Positions 59,964 through 64,000 of a DNA stretch of 64,000 nt are shown piece by piece. Source of the DNA: Variovorax gossypii (lineage in GTDB: Bacteria > Pseudomonadota > Gammaproteobacteria > Burkholderiales > Burkholderiaceae_C); assembly GCF_003965815.1 (NCBI RefSeq), contig NZ_RXOE01000006.1, positions 124,001-188,000 of the forward strand, in the 5' to 3' direction. A model generated the notes under the pieces. The model did no database searches and was not told the DNA's origin. It saw only the letters and a list, made by a program, of their open reading frames with translations. A program made the position numbers and the translations under genes. Position 1 is the first letter of the stretch. Each line of letters starts with the position of its first letter.

Positions 59964-60826
59964 ACGACATGAACCAGGCCGCCCCCAAGCCCCCCACCCT
60001 CTACATCGAAGGCCCGGCCTTCTGGACTCCCACCCTGCCCGGCTGGGACGCCGCGCGCGCCGCCTTCCGCGGCGAAGGCGCGCTGGCCGATCCGCCCGCG
60101 AAACGCCCGTCGCCGCAGGTGCTGGCCCCGGCCGAGCGCCGCCGCGCGCCCGACACCGTGGCGCTGGCGCTCGAGGTGGCCGCGGCCGCCCTCGCCGGCT
60201 CGGGCCGCAACGCGGCCGACGTGCCCTGCGTGTTCACGTCGGCGCACGGCGACCTGTCGATCAACGACTACATGTGCAGCACGCTCGCGAGCGATCCGAA
60301 GGGCCTGTCGCCCACCAAGTTCCACAACTCGGTGCACAACGCGGCCGTGGGCTACTGGACCATCGGCACCGGCTGCATGGCGGCCAGCAACGCGGTCTCC
60401 GCCTACGAGCACAGCTTCGCCTCCGGCCTGCTGGAGGCCGCGGTGCAATCCGCCTGCGACCAGGAACCGGTGCTGCTGGTGGGCTACGACGCACCCACGG
60501 TAGGCGCGCTGACGTCCGTCACCGACAGCCGCGGCCTGCTCGCGGTGGCGCTGGTGATCGCGAGCGAGCCGAGCGAGCGCACCGTCGCGGCGCTCGACTG
60601 GTCGCTGGTCAGCGAAGACGGCACGGCTGCTGCAGCCACGCCGCCGCGCTCCGAAGCCGCGAAGTCGCTGGCCGAGATCAACCCCATGGCCGCGTCGCTG
60701 GGGCTGTTCGAATCGCTGGCACATCTCGATGACGGCAATGTCGGCGGCGCGGGCTCGCCGGTCGACCTGCCGCTTTCCGCGTCCCTGTCGCTGCGGCTGC
60801 AGTTGCGGCCGCTCGCACGGGGCTGA
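59960..60826 (+). CDS. Ketosynthase chain-length-factor-like protein
   Basis: A 288-residue protein of the ketoacyl-synt_2 type that pairs with aryl-polyene ketosynthases. The core KFHNSVHNAAVGYWTIGTGCMAASNAVSAYEHSFASGLLEAA is diagnostic. A cysteine sits in the TGCMAA position equivalent to the ketosynthase nucleophile, but the two catalytic histidines have no equivalents, so it is probably not an active synthase. It overlaps the ketosynthase gene by ATGA, supporting a heterodimer. Confidence 0.86.
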   Translation: MNDMNQAAPKPPTLYIEGPAFWTPTLPGWDAARAAFRGEGALADPPAKRPSPQVLAPAERRRAPDTVALALEVAAAALAGSGRNAADVPCVFTSAHGDLSINDYMCSTLASDPKGLSPTKFHNSVHNAAVGYWTIGTGCMAASNAVSAYEHSFASGLLEAAVQSACDQEPVLLVGYDAPTVGALTSVTDSRGLLAVALVIASEPSERTVAALDWSLVSEDGTAAAATPPRSEAAKSLAEINPMAASLGLFESLAHLDDGNVGGAGSPVDLPLSASLSLRLQLRPLARG

Positions 60827-60873
60827 GCCCACGGCCACTGCGGCCGGCGCTATGCTTTTCGCAGCATCGCCGG

Positions 60874-60907
60874 TTGACAGGGGTTGCCGAGGTTTACCCA
60901 ACTTTAC
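60874..60907 (+). promoter_or_regulatory. Candidate promoter with direct repeats before response regulator
   Basis: TTGACA at 60874-60879 is a consensus -35 element. TTTAC occurs at 60893-60897 and again at 60903-60907, exactly 10 bp apart, as expected for direct-repeat half-sites of OmpR-family regulators. The -10 element is poor, which fits an activated promoter. The response regulator starts at 60944. Confidence 0.5.
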
Positions 60908-60943
60908 GGAGCGTTCAAGCCCTCTTGCTCCCGGTGGACGACC

Positions 60944-61666
60944 ATGAAGCGCATGAGCACCCCCCAACTCCTGATGATCGAAGACGACGCCCGCCTGGCG
61001 CAGATGGTGGGCGAATACCTGACGCAGTCGGGCTTCGCGTTCAACCATGCCGGCGACGGCGCCGCCGGGCTCGAGCAGCTGCAGCAGCACGCGCCCGACC
61101 TGGTGATCCTCGACCTGATGCTGCCCGACACCGACGGCCTCGAGATCTGCCGCCGCATCCGCGCGCTGCCCGGCCCGCTGTCGAAGGTGTCGGTGCTGAT
61201 GCTCACCGCCAAGGGCGACCCCATGGACCGCATCATCGGCCTGGAGATCGGCGCCGACGACTACCTGCCCAAGCCCTTCGAGCCGCGCGAGCTGCTGGCG
61301 CGCATCCGCGCCGTGCTGCGCCGCCGCTCCGAGAGCGCCACCGAGACCGAGGCTTCGTCGGTGATGCGCTTCGGCACGCTGGAGATCGACCGCAACGCGC
61401 GCACCGTGTCCGTGGGCGGCGCGATCGCAGACCTCACCTCCTACCAGTTCGACCTGCTGACGGCGATGGCCGAGCGCGCGGGCCGCGTGCTCACGCGCGA
61501 CCAGATCATGGAAGCCGTGCGCGGTCGCGAGCTGGAAGCCTTCGACCGCTCCATCGACGTGCACATGGGCCGCATCCGCGCCGCCATCGAAGTCGACGCG
61601 AAGAACCCCAAGCGCATCCTTACCGTGCGCGGCGTGGGCTACGTCTTCGCCAAGCAGCAAGACTAG
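60944..61666 (+). CDS. OmpR-family response regulator
   Basis: A 240-residue two-domain regulator: receiver domain with acidic pocket Glu13-Asp14-Asp15, phospho-acceptor Asp57 (VILDLMLPD) and Lys110, then a winged-helix DNA-binding domain (LTSYQFDLLTAMAERAGRVLTRDQIM ... RTVRGVGYVF-like end). GGTGGA precedes the ATG at 60944; the ATG at 60953 is an alternative. It resembles RstA-type proteins. The sensor kinase follows 11 bp later. Confidence 0.93.
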   Translation: MKRMSTPQLLMIEDDARLAQMVGEYLTQSGFAFNHAGDGAAGLEQLQQHAPDLVILDLMLPDTDGLEICRRIRALPGPLSKVSVLMLTAKGDPMDRIIGLEIGADDYLPKPFEPRELLARIRAVLRRRSESATETEASSVMRFGTLEIDRNARTVSVGGAIADLTSYQFDLLTAMAERAGRVLTRDQIMEAVRGRELEAFDRSIDVHMGRIRAAIEVDAKNPKRILTVRGVGYVFAKQQD

Positions 61667-61677
61667 GCCGGCCGCCG

Positions 61678-62877
61678 ATGCTGCGCAGTCTCTATTCGCG
61701 CCATCTCTACGTCCGCATCTGGCTCGCGGTGGTGGGCGGCGTCGTGATCCTCACGCTGATGGCCAACTGGATCGTGCGCGAGGCCGCCGAGGCCGAGCGC
61801 GAGCGGCTGGCGCCGGTGCCGCGCAACGTGGTGGTGCTGGACGCGCAGGACAAGCCGATCGGCGCGGGCACCGCCCTGCGCGTGCCGGGCCAGGGCCTGG
61901 AGTTCGACGTGACGCTCAGCGACGGCAAGGCCATCACGCTGCGCGTGGCGCCGCGCGAGCGGCCCACCGGCACCGGCGGCTTCGCGCCGTGGCGCACGCC
62001 CTTCGGCCTGGGCTGGATGATCGCGCTGGTGGGCGTGGCGGTGGCGCTGGGGGTGTACCCGATCGTGCGGCGCATCACGCAGCGGCTGGAATCGCTGCAG
62101 CGCGGCGTGCAGCGCTGGGGCGAAGGCGATCTCTCGGTGCGCGTGACAGAAGAAGGGCAGGACGAAGTGGCTGATCTATCCAAACGATTCAACGCGTCGG
62201 CCGAACGCATCGAGCAGCTGGTGCGCTCGCACAAGTCGCTGCTAGCCAACGCCTCGCACGAGCTGCGCTCGCCGCTCACCCGCATCCGCATGGGCCTGGA
62301 GCTGATGGGCGAGCACCCGAGCCAGTCGGCGCGCGAGGAGATCTCGCGCAACATCGGCGAGCTCGACCAGCTCATCGACGAGATCCTGCTGGCCAGCCGG
62401 CTCGACGCCAGCGAGGCCGACATGGGCACCATCGAACCGGTCGACCTGACCGGCCTGGCGGCGGAGGAATGCTCGCAGGTCAACGCCGAGCTCGACCTGG
62501 CCGACGGCACCGACAACGCCACGCTCACCGTGCCGGGCGTGTCGCGCCTGCTGCGCCGGGCGATCCGAAACCTGCTGGAGAACGCGCGCCGCTACGGCGC
62601 CGGCGAGATCGCGGTGGAACTGGGCAGCGCCAACGGCTATGCCACCGTGCGCGTGAACGACCGGGGCCCGGGCGTGCCGCCCGCCCTGCGCGAACGCATC
62701 TTCGAGCCCTTCTACCGGCTGCCCGGCGCCAGCGAGCGCAACGGCGGCGTGGGCCTGGGGCTGGCGCTGGTGAAGTCGATCGCCGAGCGGCACGGCGGCA
62801 CCGTGCGCTGCGAAGACCGCCCCGGTGGCGGTGCCAGCTTCGTGATCCGCCTGCCAGCGGCCGCGCGCAGCCACTGA
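61678..62877 (+). CDS. Sensor histidine kinase (EnvZ/RstB type)
   Basis: A 399-residue membrane kinase: TM1 (about 13-33), a short periplasmic sensor (34-108), TM2 (about 111-130), HAMP (131-185), phospho-acceptor His194 in NASHELRSPL, N-box LLENARRY and G-boxes DRGPGVP and GGVGLGLALV. The sensor domain is only about 75 residues, so it probably senses envelope or ionic conditions. It partners the response regulator just upstream. Confidence 0.93.
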   Translation: MLRSLYSRHLYVRIWLAVVGGVVILTLMANWIVREAAEAERERLAPVPRNVVVLDAQDKPIGAGTALRVPGQGLEFDVTLSDGKAITLRVAPRERPTGTGGFAPWRTPFGLGWMIALVGVAVALGVYPIVRRITQRLESLQRGVQRWGEGDLSVRVTEEGQDEVADLSKRFNASAERIEQLVRSHKSLLANASHELRSPLTRIRMGLELMGEHPSQSAREEISRNIGELDQLIDEILLASRLDASEADMGTIEPVDLTGLAAEECSQVNAELDLADGTDNATLTVPGVSRLLRRAIRNLLENARRYGAGEIAVELGSANGYATVRVNDRGPGVPPALRERIFEPFYRLPGASERNGGVGLGLALVKSIAERHGGTVRCEDRPGGGASFVIRLPAAARSH

Positions 62878-62905
62878 CACTGCCCCCGTCCCGGCAGTTC
62901 GCGGG

Positions 62906-62994
62906 GATGCCACGGAACCGGCTTTGCCGGGCCGCAGGCATCGCCCCCGGCGAGGGGGTTGGCGAAGCGACACGAAGTGCGCGAAGCCTGGGGG
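62906..62994 (+). repeat. Covarying ~90 bp intergenic repeat, copy E
   Basis: The outer stem is GATGCC/GGCATC (62906-62942): three positions differ from AACACC and each partner base changed to match. The next pairs are CGG/CCG and CCGGC/GCCGG as before, then CCCCC/GGGGG and the GGCGAAGCGACACGAAGTGC segment as in copy C. It lies between the kinase and the O-antigen ligase gene. Confidence 0.86.
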
Positions 62995-63039
62995 AGAAGT
63001 CAGGTCAGCTCCAAGATGCCAACCTAAAATCCCGCCCCT

Positions 63040-64000
63040 ATGCAGAGATCGCACATCGTTCGGCCCGCGGCCATGTTCTGGGGGCTGGTGGTGTTCATGC
63101 CGGTCGGCGTCACCTATCTTTCGGCCATCCTGCTGCTGCTCACCATGCTGGTGGCCGGCGGCCTGGGCGAGCGCTATGCGCGGCTGCGCGCCAACCCGCT
63201 GTGGTGGCCGGTGATGGCCTACTTCGCCTGGACCCTCATCGTGCTGGCCATCGGGCCGCACTACCCCGAGACCGGCTCCAACCTGTTCCACGGCATCCGC
63301 ATCGGTCTCACGATGCTGATCGCGATGGCGCTCACGCGCGAGGAAGCGATCTGGGCGCTGCGCGGCTTCCTGCTGGTGGCGGTGCTGAACATCGTGCTGA
63401 TCGTCGTCTTCTACGCGGTCGGCGGCTTCAACATCTGGTCGCCGTTGCGCGCGGTGGTGATGGAGGTGGGCAACAAATCGATCAGCAACGCGCTGCTGTT
63501 CAGCGTGGTGGCTTCCACCGCCGCGGTGTGGGGCATCGCGCAGATCGCCGCGCACAGGCCGCTGCGCGCCATTCCGGCCTTCGTGCTGCTGCTCGGCCTG
63601 GGCCTGGTGGTGGCGCTGCCGCTGACCTCGCGCACCTCGGTGCTCGCGCTGCTGCTGGTGATTCCGGTGGTGTGCATCCACCAGTGGCGCAGCCACCTGA
63701 AGATGCTGGTGGGCGCGCTGGTGCTGGGTGCCGTGGTGATGGGCGCCGGGCTCTACCAGTTGCCGCAGCTGCAGCACAAGGTCGAAGTCGGCGTGCAGGA
63801 AATCGAGGAGGCGCAGGCCGGCGCGGTCTTCAAGGGCAGCTGGGCCATCCGCTACTACATGTACCGCGACACCGGCCTCATGATCGCCGACCGCCCGTTC
63901 ACCGGCTGGGGCATCGGCGGCTGGACCGACCAGTGGCACAAGCGCGGCCCGGCGCTGCTCGCCGACTCGAACATGCCGCACAACGACTTCCTGTGGGTCG
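63040..64000 (+). CDS. O-antigen ligase family protein (5' part)
   Basis: The reading frame from the ATG at 63040 is open to the window end (320 codons seen). It has about eight or nine membrane helices followed by a periplasmic loop with YYMYRDTGLMIADRPFTGWGIGG and MPHNDFLWV, the conserved Wzy_C/WaaL region including the catalytic-type histidine. It would ligate O-antigen or a related polysaccharide to lipid A core, or act as a polymerase. The start is supported by the MQRSHIVRPAAMFWGLVVFMPVG leader into the first helix. Confidence 0.88.
   Translation, partial: MQRSHIVRPAAMFWGLVVFMPVGVTYLSAILLLLTMLVAGGLGERYARLRANPLWWPVMAYFAWTLIVLAIGPHYPETGSNLFHGIRIGLTMLIAMALTREEAIWALRGFLLVAVLNIVLIVVFYAVGGFNIWSPLRAVVMEVGNKSISNALLFSVVASTAAVWGIAQIAAHRPLRAIPAFVLLLGLGLVVALPLTSRTSVLALLLVIPVVCIHQWRSHLKMLVGALVLGAVVMGAGLYQLPQLQHKVEVGVQEIEEAQAGAVFKGSWAIRYYMYRDTGLMIADRPFTGWGIGGWTDQWHKRGPALLADSNMPHNDFLWV

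Overview
The window is a dense, GC-rich chromosomal segment whose gene content fits a Burkholderiales beta-proteobacterium of the Comamonadaceae, most likely Variovorax or a close relative. Signs of this are the mreB-mreCD-mrdA block divergent from gatCAB, orphan Bug-type tripartite tricarboxylate binding proteins, many IclR/LysR/GntR-controlled catabolic islands, and extensive ATGA start/stop overlaps. The genus is my inference from style and synteny, not from a search. No rRNA, tRNA, CRISPR array or insertion sequence was seen. No gap between genes exceeds about 260 bp.

Region by region. (1) 1-4293, minus strand: aminotransferase (partial), amino-acid binding protein, an ALDH7-type aminoadipate-semialdehyde dehydrogenase, a MAPEG membrane protein and an IclR regulator. 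(2) 4512-11202, plus: a tightly overlapped seven-gene operon joining a polyamine-type ABC importer to a three-subunit HcnABC/opine-oxidase-like flavoenzyme. (3) 11210-13194: a divergent tetA/tetR-like pair sharing two tetO-like operators. (4) 13142-17404: a GMC dehydrogenase and MmsA divergent from a LysR regulator, resembling 3-hydroxypropionate catabolism. (5) 17538-21498: an Mla/MCE lipid transport operon with a PqiC-like lipoprotein. (6) 21505-30002: sirtuin and IclR regulator divergent from a homogentisate island (MBL protein, MhaAB-like hydroxylase pair, hmgA, Bug protein, fahA). (7) 30135-40611: core genes mrdA, mreD, mreC, mreB, gatCAB, a DUF4124 protein, pyrE and xth. (8) 40633-43901: LysR regulator, flavin monooxygenase and Bug protein. 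(9) 43943-56055: twelve co-directional minus-strand genes that look like a biuret/triuret nitrogen-scavenging island: AtzF-type allophanate hydrolase, AtzH-like protein, a BiuH-like and a second cysteine hydrolase, two complete ABC importers and a GntR regulator. (10) 56280-64000: M48 protease, AmpG-like transporter, an orphan ketoacyl synthase/chain-length-factor pair, an OmpR/EnvZ-type two-component system and the start of an O-antigen ligase.

Several kinds of intergenic structure recur. Five copies of a ~90 bp repeat (28601, 38302, 51536, 56187, 62906) keep an outer stem by compensatory base changes. Two copies of a G/C-rich long inverted repeat lie at 24258 and 30011. A single ~190 bp fold-back element lies inside the biuret island at 45447. 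The best candidates for something not well described are region 2 (substrate unknown), region 9 (two transporters with two cysteine hydrolases) and the covarying repeat family.
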